Of a stretch of 64,000 bases of DNA, positions 52,339 to 61,769 are shown piece by piece. The notes beneath the pieces were generated by a model, which was not told where the DNA came from, did not search any database, and worked only from the letters and a program-made list of their open reading frames with translations. This DNA comes from Parvibaculaceae bacterium Mf 1.05b.01 (GTDB taxonomy: Bacteria; Pseudomonadota; Alphaproteobacteria; Parvibaculales; Parvibaculaceae), in contig BAOK01000002.1 in the NCBI GenBank assembly GCA_000509225.1, forward strand, positions 562,496 to 626,495, read 5' to 3'. How positions within the stretch are numbered: position 1 is the first letter of the stretch; each line of letters starts with the position of its first letter. The position numbers and the translations under genes are program-made.

Positions 52339-52956
52339 CTAGCGCCGTTTGAGCAAAAAGACAGCTTCTTCAGCGAGCAGATTGTCAAAAAAGCCCGGAT
52401 TGCTTGCCTGGCGTACGGTGCCGCCTGACAGCATGAGACCTTGCACAACCTCAAGGTCCAACTCGTCGCACAGAGCAACGAAGTCCTTCACCGTGCAGAG
52501 GTGGATGTTGGGCGTCTCGTACCACTTGTCCGACAGCGTAGCTGTTTCTGGCATGCGGCCGAGAAGCCCCAGTTGAACTCTGATTTTCCAGTGCCCGAAG
52601 TTTGGAAAGGAGACGATCACGTGTCGCCCGATCCGTCTCATCTGCCGTAGGACGGCGCCAGGGTTTCGCGTGGCCTGGATGGTTTTGCTCAAAATCACAT
52701 AGTCAAATGCGTCTTTAGGATAGTCGCCGAGATCCTGGTCGGCATCGCCCTGGATAACCGACAGGCCGCGGGTCACGCAGGCATTCACGCCTTCCTGGGA
52801 GAGCTCAACACCGCGCCCATCCACATTGCGTTTGGTCGCCAGGATTTCCAGCAGTTCGCCTTCGCCACAGCCGACATCGAGCACGCGGGATGAAGGCTCT
52901 ACCAGGTCCGCGATGATGGAGAGGTCGCGACGATTGTCGAGTGGTTTGAGGGCCAT
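52339..52956 (-). CDS. metW: Methionine biosynthesis protein MetW
   Basis: A 205-residue SAM-binding-fold protein that works with MetX in homoserine acetylation. VLDVGCGEGELLEIL is the methyltransferase motif I, GRGVELSQEGVNACVTRGL motif II; YVILSKTIQATRNP and VIVSFPNFGHWKIR are MetW-specific. It overlaps the metX stop by one base (TAATG), the usual metX-metW arrangement. Confidence 0.95.
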   Translation of the reverse strand: MALKPLDNRRDLSIIADLVEPSSRVLDVGCGEGELLEILATKRNVDGRGVELSQEGVNACVTRGLSVIQGDADQDLGDYPKDAFDYVILSKTIQATRNPGAVLRQMRRIGRHVIVSFPNFGHWKIRVQLGLLGRMPETATLSDKWYETPNIHLCTVKDFVALCDELDLEVVQGLMLSGGTVRQASNPGFFDNLLAEEAVFLLKRR

Positions 52957-54134
52957 TATGCAAGCCCTCGGCGTTCTGCTGCGCTGTCGATGAAGCCCCT
53001 GAGCGTGGAGAACATTTCCGGCTCATCAAGCAAGAAAGCGTCATGCCCCTTGTCGGACTCGATTTCGACAAAGCTCACATTGGCAGCGACTGCGTTCAGG
53101 GCGTGCACAATCTGTTTGTTGTAGGTCGTGGGGTAGTGCCAATCACTGGTAAAGGAGACGACGCAGAAACGTGTCTCCGTGCCTTTGAAGGCGTTCGCGA
53201 GTGAGTCACCATGCCCAGCGGCCAAGTCGAAATAGTCCATTGCGCGGGTGATGTAGAGATAGGAGTTCGCGTCAAAACGGTCGACAAAGGTTGACCCCTG
53301 GTGGCGCAAATAGCTCTCGATCTGGAAGTCGGGTCCAAATCCATAGGTAAACTCGTCGCCATCCTGGAGGTTCCGGTCGAACTTCTGGAAGAGTGAGCCT
53401 TCAGACATGTAAGTGATGTGGGCAGCCATGCGGGCGACAGCGAGACCCTTGCGGGGTCTCGTGCCGTGCTCGTAATAGGCACCATCATGCCATTCCGGAT
53501 CGGCCTGCACCGCTTGGCGCCCCACTTCGTGGAAAGCAATGTTTTGCGCTGAATGGCGTGCGGCCGTGGCGATGGGGATCGCTGAAAAAACACGGTCTGG
53601 ATAGGTGCTCGCCCATTCCAGCGTTTGCATGCCGCCCATTGAGCCTCCGGCGACGCAGAACAGCTTCTCTATGCCTAGATGGTCGATCAGCTGCACCTGC
53701 GCACGGACCATGTCGGCAATGGTGATCACGGGGAAGTTGAGGCCGTAGGGCTTGCCAGTTTCAGGGTTAAGGGACTCAGGTCCGGTGGTTCCCTGGCAGC
53801 CGCCGACGACGTTCGGGCAGATCACGAAGAACCGGTCTGTGTCGATTGGACGGCCGGGACCGATCATCCCTTGCCACCAACCCTCCTTGCCGGTTGCCGG
53901 GTGGACATTGGCTGCATGTTGATCAAGCGTCAGGGCGTGACAGACCAGCACCGCGTTGGATTTGGCAGCGTTCAAGGAGCCATAGGTGTTGTAGGCCTGG
54001 ACGACTGGGTACAAGTCTTCACCGGAATCGAGGCGTAGAGGCTGGTCGGATTGAAATGTGACCATTTCAAACGCCAAACCCTGTTCCTCTTGGTTCCGGG
54101 ACTGATTGCCGGATATGTCTGCACTTGTACCCAT
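52956..54134 (-). CDS. metX: Homoserine O-acetyltransferase
   Basis: A 392-residue alpha/beta hydrolase-fold enzyme making O-acetyl- (or succinyl-) homoserine for methionine. The nucleophile serine is in [35 protein letters not shown] (acid) and [13 protein letters not shown] (histidine) complete the active site. It begins at ATG 54134, only 9 bases after a long hairpin, with no strong ribosome site visible, so translation may be controlled. Divergent from hisC. Confidence 0.96.
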   Translation of the reverse strand: MGTSADISGNQSRNQEEQGLAFEMVTFQSDQPLRLDSGEDLYPVVQAYNTYGSLNAAKSNAVLVCHALTLDQHAANVHPATGKEGWWQGMIGPGRPIDTDRFFVICPNVVGGCQGTTGPESLNPETGKPYGLNFPVITIADMVRAQVQLIDHLGIEKLFCVAGGSMGGMQTLEWASTYPDRVFSAIPIATAARHSAQNIAFHEVGRQAVQADPEWHDGAYYEHGTRPRKGLAVARMAAHITYMSEGSLFQKFDRNLQDGDEFTYGFGPDFQIESYLRHQGSTFVDRFDANSYLYITRAMDYFDLAAGHGDSLANAFKGTETRFCVVSFTSDWHYPTTYNKQIVHALNAVAANVSFVEIESDKGHDAFLLDEPEMFSTLRGFIDSAAERRGLA

Positions 54135-54142
54135 GGTTTAGC

Positions 54143-54183
54143 CAGGCTCAGACATTGTCTTCTGACAGCATCTGAGTAGCCTG
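54143..54183 (-). other. Long hairpin in the metX leader
   Basis: In the metX mRNA, CAGG...CCTG, CTCAGA...TCTGAG and TGTC...GACA pair in a nested stem with symmetric 3-base internal loops and an AGAA tetraloop. It ends 9 bases before the ATG, so it may block or set translation. It does not match the SAM-II consensus as I remember it. Confidence 0.55.
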
Positions 54184-54340
54184 TCCGTCTTTCAATTGCC
54201 TTGCAAAATGGGTGCTTAGCTAGGGTGCCAAGCCCCTGATTGTCAACGTTTTCTTTGATTTTAACCTTTGTGCCGCCTATGAATAGCCGCGCATGGCTCG
54301 AAGGCGGTAAACAATCCGCGACGACGCTTTTAAGGATGGA

Positions 54341-55441
54341 ATGATGGCATCGCTGACACCACAACCCGGCATATTGGACATCGTGCCTTATGTCGGCGGC
54401 AGGGAGAGTGCTGAGGGCGCTGCCCGCGTGTTCAAGCTCTCCGCAAACGAAACACCGTTGGGGCCGAGCCCCAATGCTGTTGAGGCATTTCGCGCTGTTG
54501 GAGACAGTTTGGAGATCTATCCAGACGGGTCAGGCCTGGTGCTCAGAGAAGCGATCGCCGACCGGTTTGGGTTGAATGCTGACCGGATTGTCTGCGGGGC
54601 CGGGTCAGATGAACTGCTGCACCTTTTAGCACAATGTTATCTCGGACCCGGAGATGAGGCGATCGTCAGTGAACACGGATTTCTGGTCTATCCGATTATC
54701 ACGAAAGCGGCTGGGGCGAAGGTGGTAACCGTCGGTGAGACCGACTTTACCGCCACCGTGGACGCCTTTCTGGCGGCACAGACCGATGCGACGCGGGTCG
54801 TGTTCCTGGCTAACCCCAACAATCCAACGGGTACTTACATACCTACGGACGAAGTTCGTCGTCTTCGTGCAGGCTTGCGCGATGATGTTTTGCTCATTCT
54901 TGACGCGGCCTACGCGGAGTATGTCCGGCGGAATGATTATGAAGCGGGCATTGAGATGGTCGCAACCCATGACAATGTGGTGATGACACGGACCTTCTCG
55001 AAGATCTATGGCCTGGCAGCGCTGCGGCTGGGATGGGCTTATTGCCCAGAGGCGGTGGCTGATGTCTTGAACCGGGTTCGCGGGCCTTTCAATGTGAATA
55101 CGCCTGCGTTGATGGCTGGCGTTGCCGCCATGAAGGATCAGGCACATGTGGAGCGGGCAGCCGACCATAATGAGACCTGGGCAACCTGGCTGACACAGGA
55201 AATCACGGGACTTGGCCTTGAGGTGCTGCCTGCTTCGGCAAACTTCCTGAGCATCCGCTTTCCAGACGTTGAGGGGCATCGGGCGGCTGATGCGGATCAA
55301 TTTCTTATGAAACGCGGATTGATCCTGCGTGGCGTAGGTGCCTATGGCATGCCAGATTTTTTGCGCCTGAGTATCGGTACCGAAGAAGCGAACCGCTTGG
55401 TTGTTTCAGCATTGTCTGAGTTTATGGGGGACCGCTCATGA
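54341..55441 (+). CDS. hisC: Histidinol-phosphate aminotransferase
   Basis: A 366-residue PLP enzyme that transaminates imidazole acetol phosphate in histidine synthesis and often also aromatic 2-oxo acids. [33 protein letters not shown], the PLP aspartate in LDAAYAEYV, and the PLP lysine in [17 protein letters not shown] are present. AAGGATGG precedes two adjacent ATG codons. It is translationally coupled to tyrC (ATGA overlap), so aromatic transamination is likely part of its role. Confidence 0.95.
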   Translation: MMASLTPQPGILDIVPYVGGRESAEGAARVFKLSANETPLGPSPNAVEAFRAVGDSLEIYPDGSGLVLREAIADRFGLNADRIVCGAGSDELLHLLAQCYLGPGDEAIVSEHGFLVYPIITKAAGAKVVTVGETDFTATVDAFLAAQTDATRVVFLANPNNPTGTYIPTDEVRRLRAGLRDDVLLILDAAYAEYVRRNDYEAGIEMVATHDNVVMTRTFSKIYGLAALRLGWAYCPEAVADVLNRVRGPFNVNTPALMAGVAAMKDQAHVERAADHNETWATWLTQEITGLGLEVLPASANFLSIRFPDVEGHRAADADQFLMKRGLILRGVGAYGMPDFLRLSIGTEEANRLVVSALSEFMGDRS

Positions 55442-56367
55442 GCGGAGATACGCATTTTGATCGGGTCGCTCTCATTGGTCTCGGGCTTATTGGATCGTCT
55501 CTCGGCCATGCGATGAAGCGCGCTGGATTGGCAGGCGAGATTGTTGGTTCTGCCCGGTCTGACGCCACACGTGCTCGCTCGCTTGAGATCGGCTTTATTG
55601 ATCGGGCAGAGGCTCATGCGGCTGATGCGGTTAAGGGTGCTGACCTGGTGGTGCTTTGTACGCCGGTTGGCGCCGTTGGTGCTGTTGCACAGGAGATTGC
55701 GCCGCATCTAGCTGAAAGCGCCATCCTGACTGATGTGGGATCGGTTAAGGCATCTCTGATCGACGATGTAGGGCCCCATGTACCTGAGGGCGTTCACTTT
55801 ATTCCAGGCCACCCGATTGCCGGGACTGAGCAGAGTGGTCCTGATGCGGGGTTCCCTGAACTTTTTGATGGGCGCTGGTGCATTCTAACGCCACTTGAGG
55901 ACAGTGACCCTGCAATGGTCGCCAAGCTTTCCCGTTTCTGGGAAGCATGCGGTTCAAGGATCGATGTGATGGAGGCGCAGCATCATGACCTGGTGCTTGC
56001 GATCACAAGTCATCTGCCGCACCTCATCGCCTACAATATTGTGGGGACCGCAGATGACCTGGAAGCGGTTACCAAGTCAGAAGTGATCAAATATTCTGCT
56101 GGTGGCTTTCGGGATTTCACGCGACTTGCCGCATCTGACCCGACCATGTGGCGCGATGTATGCCTCAACAATCGCGACGCCATTCTGGAAATGTTCGGAC
56201 GTTTCTCCGAGGACCTGGCCGCTATGCAAAGGGCCATCAGGTGGGGGGATGGGGACGCTCTCTTTGAGCTGTTTACCCGTACCCGTGACATTCGCCGTTC
56301 CATTGTGGATGCGGGCCAGGAAGTAGCGGCGCCAAACTTTGGGCGTGATCCCGCGAAAGAAGACTAG
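55438..56367 (+). CDS. tyrC: Prephenate/arogenate dehydrogenase
   Basis: A 309-residue NAD(P)-dependent enzyme of tyrosine synthesis. The dinucleotide motif is [20 protein letters not shown]; the catalytic histidine is in [18 protein letters not shown], and [18 protein letters not shown] is the core helical part. Its start overlaps the hisC stop. Preference for prephenate, arogenate or both is not readable. The tyrA symbol would be equally valid. Confidence 0.93.
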   Translation: MSGDTHFDRVALIGLGLIGSSLGHAMKRAGLAGEIVGSARSDATRARSLEIGFIDRAEAHAADAVKGADLVVLCTPVGAVGAVAQEIAPHLAESAILTDVGSVKASLIDDVGPHVPEGVHFIPGHPIAGTEQSGPDAGFPELFDGRWCILTPLEDSDPAMVAKLSRFWEACGSRIDVMEAQHHDLVLAITSHLPHLIAYNIVGTADDLEAVTKSEVIKYSAGGFRDFTRLAASDPTMWRDVCLNNRDAILEMFGRFSEDLAAMQRAIRWGDGDALFELFTRTRDIRRSIVDAGQEVAAPNFGRDPAKED

Positions 56368-56383
56368 CTCGTTTTATAAAGCG

Positions 56384-57469
56384 CTAATAGAGCGGCTCCA
56401 GCCGGGCAGCAGCGACGGGCCCCAGAAACAGAACGCCATCTTTCATCGCTACAGGCAAGCGAACGCGGCCGTTCTCCTCTCCTTGCAAGCTTGAAAGTGC
56501 TGCCATGCCGGCAAAGGCGAGGCGGGCGCTTTGTTGCGATACAATGCCGGCCTGCACCAAGGCATCAATCAGCCCATCGAGATTGCCAACACTTGTGCGG
56601 AAACGTCCTTCCGGGCGCCCCAGACTGTCCAGCTTGACCTCTCCCTGGCCGGTCATCTCGATGGGGCCCCACTCAAGGGCGAATTCTGAGATGGCGAGCT
56701 TTGTGCCATTTGCGGCAGCATCGGGCAGAAAAGTAGCGAGCGCGTTTGGAAAGCCTGGTGGCAGATCTGTAATGCGGGTTTGGGCTTCCAGGTGGGCGAT
56801 TTCGCTTCCCGCCCAGTTGATGTCACCCATGTCCACCCATGAAATGTCCTGACCTTTCAGGGCGATGTCAAAGGCAGGGCCAACGACCTCTGGCGCTGGG
56901 CGCCCGTGCAGTTGTAATCGTCCTGCTGCCGCGCCGCCTGCGAGAACAGGGCCGTCGACAGATTGTTGTACCCTTGTGGCCACGAGGTTTTGAATGTCTC
57001 CGGAAAGTCGTTGTTCCTGCGAACTTTCGTCGACATAGCTCGCCCAGAATACGTCGGAGGTGAGGTTCAGGGTGAACTTTTGCTCAGAGCCATCGCGTGG
57101 TTCTGAATAATGGACGCGCTGGTCGCCAGGAATATCAACAATGACATGATTGAGGCGGTAGGCGAGTGTTTGTGCGCTTAGTGTATCTGCTTCCCAGGTC
57201 CATGCGCGCGGGGCGTCCGGTGCGTCTATGCGGCCACCAGCGATTTCGACCTGTATCCGGTAGGGGTAGCCACCGGTATCCAGGTTGTCCCAGCTTACGG
57301 AAATTCCCTTAGCCGCCTGATCGATCTGCCATTTCAGAATGGCGGCCTCGACCCGGTTAGCAACACCGACCCACCAGAGCGAATAGGTGATGGCACCGAC
57401 AGCAATGAGGATGAAAGGGAGAATCAAAGACCAGCGGATGTTTTTCATAGGTTTAGGCAAACGGCTCAT
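56384..57469 (-). CDS. DUF2125 domain protein
   Basis: A 361-residue protein with one N-terminal membrane helix (WSLILPFILIAVGAITYSLWW) and a large periplasmic domain of the DUF2125 family, a beta-rich group in alphaproteobacteria with unknown role, possibly lipid transport-like. VSWDNLDTGGYPYRIQVEIAGG is the diagnostic opening. The first ATG (57469) or an internal one seven codons on (57448) may be used. It converges on tyrC. Confidence 0.9.
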   Translation of the reverse strand: MSRLPKPMKNIRWSLILPFILIAVGAITYSLWWVGVANRVEAAILKWQIDQAAKGISVSWDNLDTGGYPYRIQVEIAGGRIDAPDAPRAWTWEADTLSAQTLAYRLNHVIVDIPGDQRVHYSEPRDGSEQKFTLNLTSDVFWASYVDESSQEQRLSGDIQNLVATRVQQSVDGPVLAGGAAAGRLQLHGRPAPEVVGPAFDIALKGQDISWVDMGDINWAGSEIAHLEAQTRITDLPPGFPNALATFLPDAAANGTKLAISEFALEWGPIEMTGQGEVKLDSLGRPEGRFRTSVGNLDGLIDALVQAGIVSQQSARLAFAGMAALSSLQGEENGRVRLPVAMKDGVLFLGPVAAARLEPLY

Positions 57470-57585
57470 AAGGACAATTATATCGTCGCAGCTGCTGCAC
57501 AGGCGCTGCTGCTTTTGGGGGAAGTGGGAAGACCTGATAGATTTCCCAGTGTTGAGGTAAACAGTTAAGCAAGCGTAGCGCCATC

Positions 57586-58137
57586 ATGCAGGATTTATGG
57601 GTATTTGGATATGGGTCGTTGATGTGGCGCCCCGGGTTTCCGTTTGTCGAGCGATATGCCGCCCGTCTACACGGCTACCACCGCTCTTTCTGTGTGTTCA
57701 GCCATGTTCATCGCGGTACGAAGGAACGTCCCGGGTTGGTGTTTGGTCTAGATCGCGGCGGTTCCTGTCGCGGTTTTGCTTACCAGGTTGCGCCAGAACA
57801 TGCAGACGCCACGCGGCTTTACCTTCAAGAACGCGAGCAGGTGACCAGTGTCTACCTTGATGTCACCCGGTCCCTGACTTTGTTGGATGGACCGGTGCCC
57901 AAGGTTGAAGCACTTTGCTTTATTGTTGACCGAGACCATGAGCAATATGCCCATAAGCTTGATTTTGATCGGCAGGTGGAGCTGATTGCGCACGGGGAGG
58001 GGCAGTCAGGTAAGAACCCTGAATATCTTCAAAGTACGGTCAAACATCTTCAGGAAATGCGGATCAGCGACCAGGGGTTGGAGACGCTTTGGCGCGCTGT
58101 AGAGCAGCGTCTAGATCAATCGTCTGTGCGCCCGTAA
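57586..58137 (+). CDS. ChaC-like gamma-glutamylcyclotransferase
   Basis: A 183-residue enzyme expected to cyclise the gamma-glutamyl group of glutathione, giving 5-oxoproline and Cys-Gly. The substrate loop is VFGYGSLMWRPGFPF; RSFCVFSHVHRGTKERPGLVFGL and the catalytic glutamate in QEREQVTSVY are family marks. Its 3' end overlaps the convergent ycaQ gene by 74 bp. Together with several GST genes and gloB this window is rich in glutathione-related functions. Confidence 0.92.
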   Translation: MQDLWVFGYGSLMWRPGFPFVERYAARLHGYHRSFCVFSHVHRGTKERPGLVFGLDRGGSCRGFAYQVAPEHADATRLYLQEREQVTSVYLDVTRSLTLLDGPVPKVEALCFIVDRDHEQYAHKLDFDRQVELIAHGEGQSGKNPEYLQSTVKHLQEMRISDQGLETLWRAVEQRLDQSSVRP

Positions 58138-59278
58138 ACTTCGTGAGGCGCCGCAGCGCCTTTCTAAGTCCTTCTTCGCGGGCGGCGCTCAGCTTGACAC
58201 CCTCTTCCAGCCAAAGGCCTTTCACTTCGAGACGGCCTTCTTTGCGGTGGACTTTGACATCGGTTCGTCCAGTGAATTTCGACCCTTCCAGGATTGGCAA
58301 AACGTAGTAGCCATATTGGCGTTTCTTTTCTGGAACAAATATCTCCACGCGATAGTCAAAGCCAAAAAGACGTTCAGCACGTTTTCTGTCGCGCACCACA
58401 GGGTCAAAGGGGCTTAGTAGACGAAGGCGCTTTGTCGGTGCATTGAGCGCGTCGAGTTCTTCTTCAATAGAGGCGAAGGCGACAGATTTTCGCCATGTTC
58501 CGTCTGTTCCTTCTACCTCAACTGGCATCAGGTCGTGCCCCATTTGGTTTTTGACCCAATCAGCAGCCTGCTTGCTGGAGACGCTTGCCCAATAGGCGGC
58601 GATCTCGCCATGGGTCGCTGTGCCCAAACGCTTTAGCGCCTCGCGACATTTCCAGTCGATGGTCTCCGTGAGGCTTGGTTTTTCTTCGCGGTGGCACCCG
58701 TCAATGCAGCGATCGGTCAGATCATAGACTTTCTGAAAGCCTTCGCGGCGAACAATGGCCAGCTCTCCAGCCCGCCAGAGATATTCCAGCGCAGTTTTTG
58801 AGGGGCCCCATCCCCACCAGGCGCCCTGGCCTTTATCCTCAAAGTCTCGCGACATGAGGGGGCCTTCTTTCTTGATGCGGGCTTTCACGGCTCTGAGGAC
58901 TTTGGCGCCATCAGGTCCCATTCGTTGCTGCCAGTTTGGATGGCCTAAGCGTTCTTTGGCGCGGGAAAATCGATGGCGCCAATAGGGATAAAACTCTGTT
59001 GGGATGAGGCAGGCGTCATGGGTCCAGTGTTCGAACAAAGTGCCGCGCTCTTCGTGAAGTTCTTTCAGATGCTCGTGGCGATATCCGTCTGCACGTGAGT
59101 GCAGAATCATGTGATGAGCGCGCTCGACAGTATTGATGCTGTCGAGCTGCACATATCCAAGCTGGTTGATAAGGTCCTGCAGCTTGTCTGCATTGAAAGG
59201 GCCGGACGGTTTCTGGCCGAAGCCTTGCTTCTCCAGAAGCAAGGATCTGGCATCGGCGTTTGATATTTTGAGTGTCAC
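58064..59278 (-). CDS. YcaQ/AlkX-type DNA glycosylase (winged-helix family)
   Basis: A 404-residue HTH_42 family protein, related to E. coli YcaQ (AlkX), which unhooks interstrand cross-links. The catalytic Q-phi-D motif is Gln44-Leu-Asp46 in YVQLDSINTVERAHHMI. Tandem winged-helix blocks follow (GAWWGWGPSKTALEYLWRAGEL, LLSPFDPVVRDRKRAERLFGFDYR, YYVLPILEG). The start is GTG 59278, 7 bp after the nrdJ stop, so both are probably one operon. This would place it under the LexA box upstream of nrdJ. Confidence 0.88.
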   Translation of the reverse strand: MTLKISNADARSLLLEKQGFGQKPSGPFNADKLQDLINQLGYVQLDSINTVERAHHMILHSRADGYRHEHLKELHEERGTLFEHWTHDACLIPTEFYPYWRHRFSRAKERLGHPNWQQRMGPDGAKVLRAVKARIKKEGPLMSRDFEDKGQGAWWGWGPSKTALEYLWRAGELAIVRREGFQKVYDLTDRCIDGCHREEKPSLTETIDWKCREALKRLGTATHGEIAAYWASVSSKQAADWVKNQMGHDLMPVEVEGTDGTWRKSVAFASIEEELDALNAPTKRLRLLSPFDPVVRDRKRAERLFGFDYRVEIFVPEKKRQYGYYVLPILEGSKFTGRTDVKVHRKEGRLEVKGLWLEEGVKLSAAREEGLRKALRRLTKFTGAQTIDLDAALQRAKASPTPGR

Positions 59279-59285
59279 GTTTTCG

Positions 59286-61613
59286 TCAGCCGCACCGTGA
59301 ATATCCGCACTCGGTGCAGTTATCGCAGCCTTCCTGGCGGATCAATGAGCGATCCCCACAGCGGGGGCAGCTTGCCCGTCTCGGGTCGTCCGTGTCGCCA
59401 GCCACTTTTTGAAGAGCCTCCGAAATCGGACGGCCCTCATTCCTGGTGATGAACCCGGTGTCGATCATATGTTGTTCGATCACTTCGCCGATGGCGGCCA
59501 GCAGACTGGGCACATATCGTCCATCAACCCAGGCGCCGCCGCGCGGGTCAAATACGGCTTTCAGCTCCTCAACGACAAAGGTCACATCGCCGCCGCGGCG
59601 GAAGACGGCCGAGATCATCCGCGTCAAGGCCACGGTCCAGGCATAGTGCTCCATGTTTTTTGAGTTGATGAAGATCTCAAAAGGACGCCTGCGATTGTCC
59701 TGCATAATGTCGTTTAGTGTGATGTACATGGCGTGATCGCTTTCGGGCCATTGCAGCTTGTAGGTGAAGCCAGGCAGGACTGTGTCACGCTCCAGGGGCG
59801 ACGACATGTAGACGACGCCCTCGTGCTCGATAGGGTCGAGAGAAGGCTTCGGTGCTTCCAGTGGAAGCGCGGATTGGCTTTGTGCTTCCTTTTGTTCGAC
59901 AGGTTTTGTTGTGGCAAGGACGGAGCCGCGCACATCACTTGGTCGATAGGTGGTGCAGCCTTTTAGGCCCATTTGATAGGCATCACGATAGACTGACTTG
60001 AAATCTTCAAAACTCAGGTCTTCCGGGCAGTTGATGGTTTTTGAGATTGAGCTGTCGATGTATTTTTGAACGATGGCCTGAACCCTGACATGATCTCGTG
60101 GGCTCAAACCTTCTGTCGTCACGAATGTATCTGGCAGGACCGCGTCGTCGCCGAACTTTTCCCTATATTGAGCAACGGCATAGTCGACAACTTTTTCTTC
60201 TTTTCGGGAACCGTCGGGCATCAGGACCTTGCGGGTATAATCCAGAGCAAAGATGGGTTCGATGCCGCTCGACACGTTCCCAGCAAATAGCGAGATCGTT
60301 CCTGTCGGCGCGATGGATGTGAGGAGCGCGTTTCGAATTCCCTTGTCTTCAATGGCAGTCCGCACATCGGCATCGAGACGTCTGACAGTTTCGCCGTCGA
60401 GGAACGCCTTTGTGTCGAACAGGGGGAACGCGCCTTTTTCTGCGGCAAGGTCTGTTGAAGCCAGATAGGCGGCACGCTGGAGCGCCTGTATCCAGGTTTC
60501 AATCAGATTAAGGCTTTCGTCACTGCCATAGCGCACGCCACACATGACAAGCGCATCAGCAAGGCCGGTGACGCCGAGGCCAATGCGCCGCTTGGCTTTG
60601 GCTTCATGTTCCTGCTGGGGCAGTGGAAAACGGGAGATGTCGATGACATTGTCCATGGCGCGCACAGCAGTGCGTACCAATCTGTCCAGCTCTGCCAAAT
60701 TGATTTTGGCGTCAGGGTCGAACGGCTTTTCCACCAACCGTGCAAGATTGATTGATCCTAAAAGACAGGCGCCATAGGGCGGGAGAGGTTGCTCGCCACA
60801 GGGATTGGTGGCGTGAATTGTTTCGCAATAGGCGAGATTGTTTTGCTTGTTGATGCGATCAATGAAAATGACGCCGGGCTCCGCATAGGCGTAGGTGGCA
60901 TCCATCATTTTGTCCCACAGTGCCCGGGCTTTGATTGTTTTATAGGTTTTGCCATCGAAGACGAGCGGCCAGTCGCGATCTGCTTCGACCGCCTCCATAA
61001 AAGGATCAGTGACCAGTACCGACAGGTTGAACATGGTCAGCCGTCCGGCTTCCTGTTTTGCTTCGATGAAGTCCTCAATGTCTGGATGGGTGCACACCAT
61101 GGTGGCCATCATGGCACCGCGTCTTGATCCGGCAGACATGATGGTCTGGCACATGGCGTTCCAGACATCCATAAAGCTCAGCGGGCCCGATGCATCTGCC
61201 CCAACGCCTTTTACTTCGGCACCTTTGGGTCGCAGGGTGGAGAAGTCATACCCGATGCCACCGCCCTGCTGCATGGTGAGGGCGGCTTCCTTCAAGGCCT
61301 CGAAGATCCCGCCCATGTCATCAGGTACATCGCCCATGACGAAACAATTGAAGAGGGTGACTGAGCGTTCGGTGCCAGCCCCGGCAACGATGCGCCCGGC
61401 GGGCAAAAACTGAAATCCCTCTAAGGCCTGTTTGAATTCTGTTTCCCACCTTGCCTGGTCGGCAGACGCTTCTGCCTCAGCCAGGGCCTTTGCAATGCGG
61501 CTCCATGTTGCCGCAACGGTTTCATCAGCAGGCAGTGTGTCTGACCCGCTGAAGCGATATTTCATCTGCCAGATCTGGTCGGCGATAGGGATCAGGGGTT
61601 CGGACTGCGTCAT
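59286..61613 (-). CDS. nrdJ: Adenosylcobalamin-dependent ribonucleotide reductase (class II)
   Basis: A 775-residue B12-dependent reductase that makes deoxynucleotides without oxygen or a second subunit. FNCFVMGDVPDD and TNPCGEQPLPPYGACLLGSINL carry catalytic residues; GSRRGAMMATMVCTHPDI and APTGTISLFAGNVSSGIEP are also conserved. The C-terminus has a zinc-ribbon-like CPRCG...CTECGYSRCG that feeds reducing equivalents. No ATP-cone is visible at the N-terminus. Upstream lie a LexA box and an inverted repeat; ycaQ follows in the operon. Confidence 0.96.
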   Translation of the reverse strand: MTQSEPLIPIADQIWQMKYRFSGSDTLPADETVAATWSRIAKALAEAEASADQARWETEFKQALEGFQFLPAGRIVAGAGTERSVTLFNCFVMGDVPDDMGGIFEALKEAALTMQQGGGIGYDFSTLRPKGAEVKGVGADASGPLSFMDVWNAMCQTIMSAGSRRGAMMATMVCTHPDIEDFIEAKQEAGRLTMFNLSVLVTDPFMEAVEADRDWPLVFDGKTYKTIKARALWDKMMDATYAYAEPGVIFIDRINKQNNLAYCETIHATNPCGEQPLPPYGACLLGSINLARLVEKPFDPDAKINLAELDRLVRTAVRAMDNVIDISRFPLPQQEHEAKAKRRIGLGVTGLADALVMCGVRYGSDESLNLIETWIQALQRAAYLASTDLAAEKGAFPLFDTKAFLDGETVRRLDADVRTAIEDKGIRNALLTSIAPTGTISLFAGNVSSGIEPIFALDYTRKVLMPDGSRKEEKVVDYAVAQYREKFGDDAVLPDTFVTTEGLSPRDHVRVQAIVQKYIDSSISKTINCPEDLSFEDFKSVYRDAYQMGLKGCTTYRPSDVRGSVLATTKPVEQKEAQSQSALPLEAPKPSLDPIEHEGVVYMSSPLERDTVLPGFTYKLQWPESDHAMYITLNDIMQDNRRRPFEIFINSKNMEHYAWTVALTRMISAVFRRGGDVTFVVEELKAVFDPRGGAWVDGRYVPSLLAAIGEVIEQHMIDTGFITRNEGRPISEALQKVAGDTDDPRRASCPRCGDRSLIRQEGCDNCTECGYSRCG

Positions 61614-61690
61614 CTAATGATATCTCATTGCGGGCGTGTAGAATGAGGGGCCCTGATCTTGATCCGGATCGTCCGGCCCGTCAAACAAAT

Positions 61691-61705
61691 GTTCCATTTA
61701 TGTTC
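61691..61705 (-). promoter_or_regulatory. LexA (SOS) box upstream of nrdJ
   Basis: GTTCCATTTATGTTC (GAACATAAATGGAAC in the nrdJ direction) fits the alphaproteobacterial direct-repeat LexA site GTTC-N7-GTTC exactly. It lies 78-92 bases before the nrdJ ATG, between plsC and nrdJ. Confidence 0.65.
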
Positions 61706-61735
61706 TTTTGACAATGCTGAAGCCTCAAAAGAACA
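61701..61735. promoter_or_regulatory. 11-bp inverted repeat next to the LexA box
   Basis: TGTTCTTTTGA (61701-61711) and TCAAAAGAACA (61725-61735) are perfect inverted arms, 13 bases apart, and share a GTTC with the LexA box. It may be a second operator or a hairpin ending plsC transcripts. Confidence 0.5.
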
Positions 61736-61769
61736 AATGACTCCTGCGCAGAACAATGGCTGGGGAAGG

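Noticed and set aside
54135-54340. Classical SAM-II riboswitch upstream of metX
   Set aside because: The conserved GATAAAT...GCTAAA core with its pseudoknot partner was not found, only a GCTAAA near the ATG. A different leader structure is reported instead.
61614-61769. Cobalamin riboswitch upstream of nrdJ
   Set aside because: The 156-bp gap is too short and lacks the conserved B12-box bases; only the LexA box and an inverted repeat are seen.
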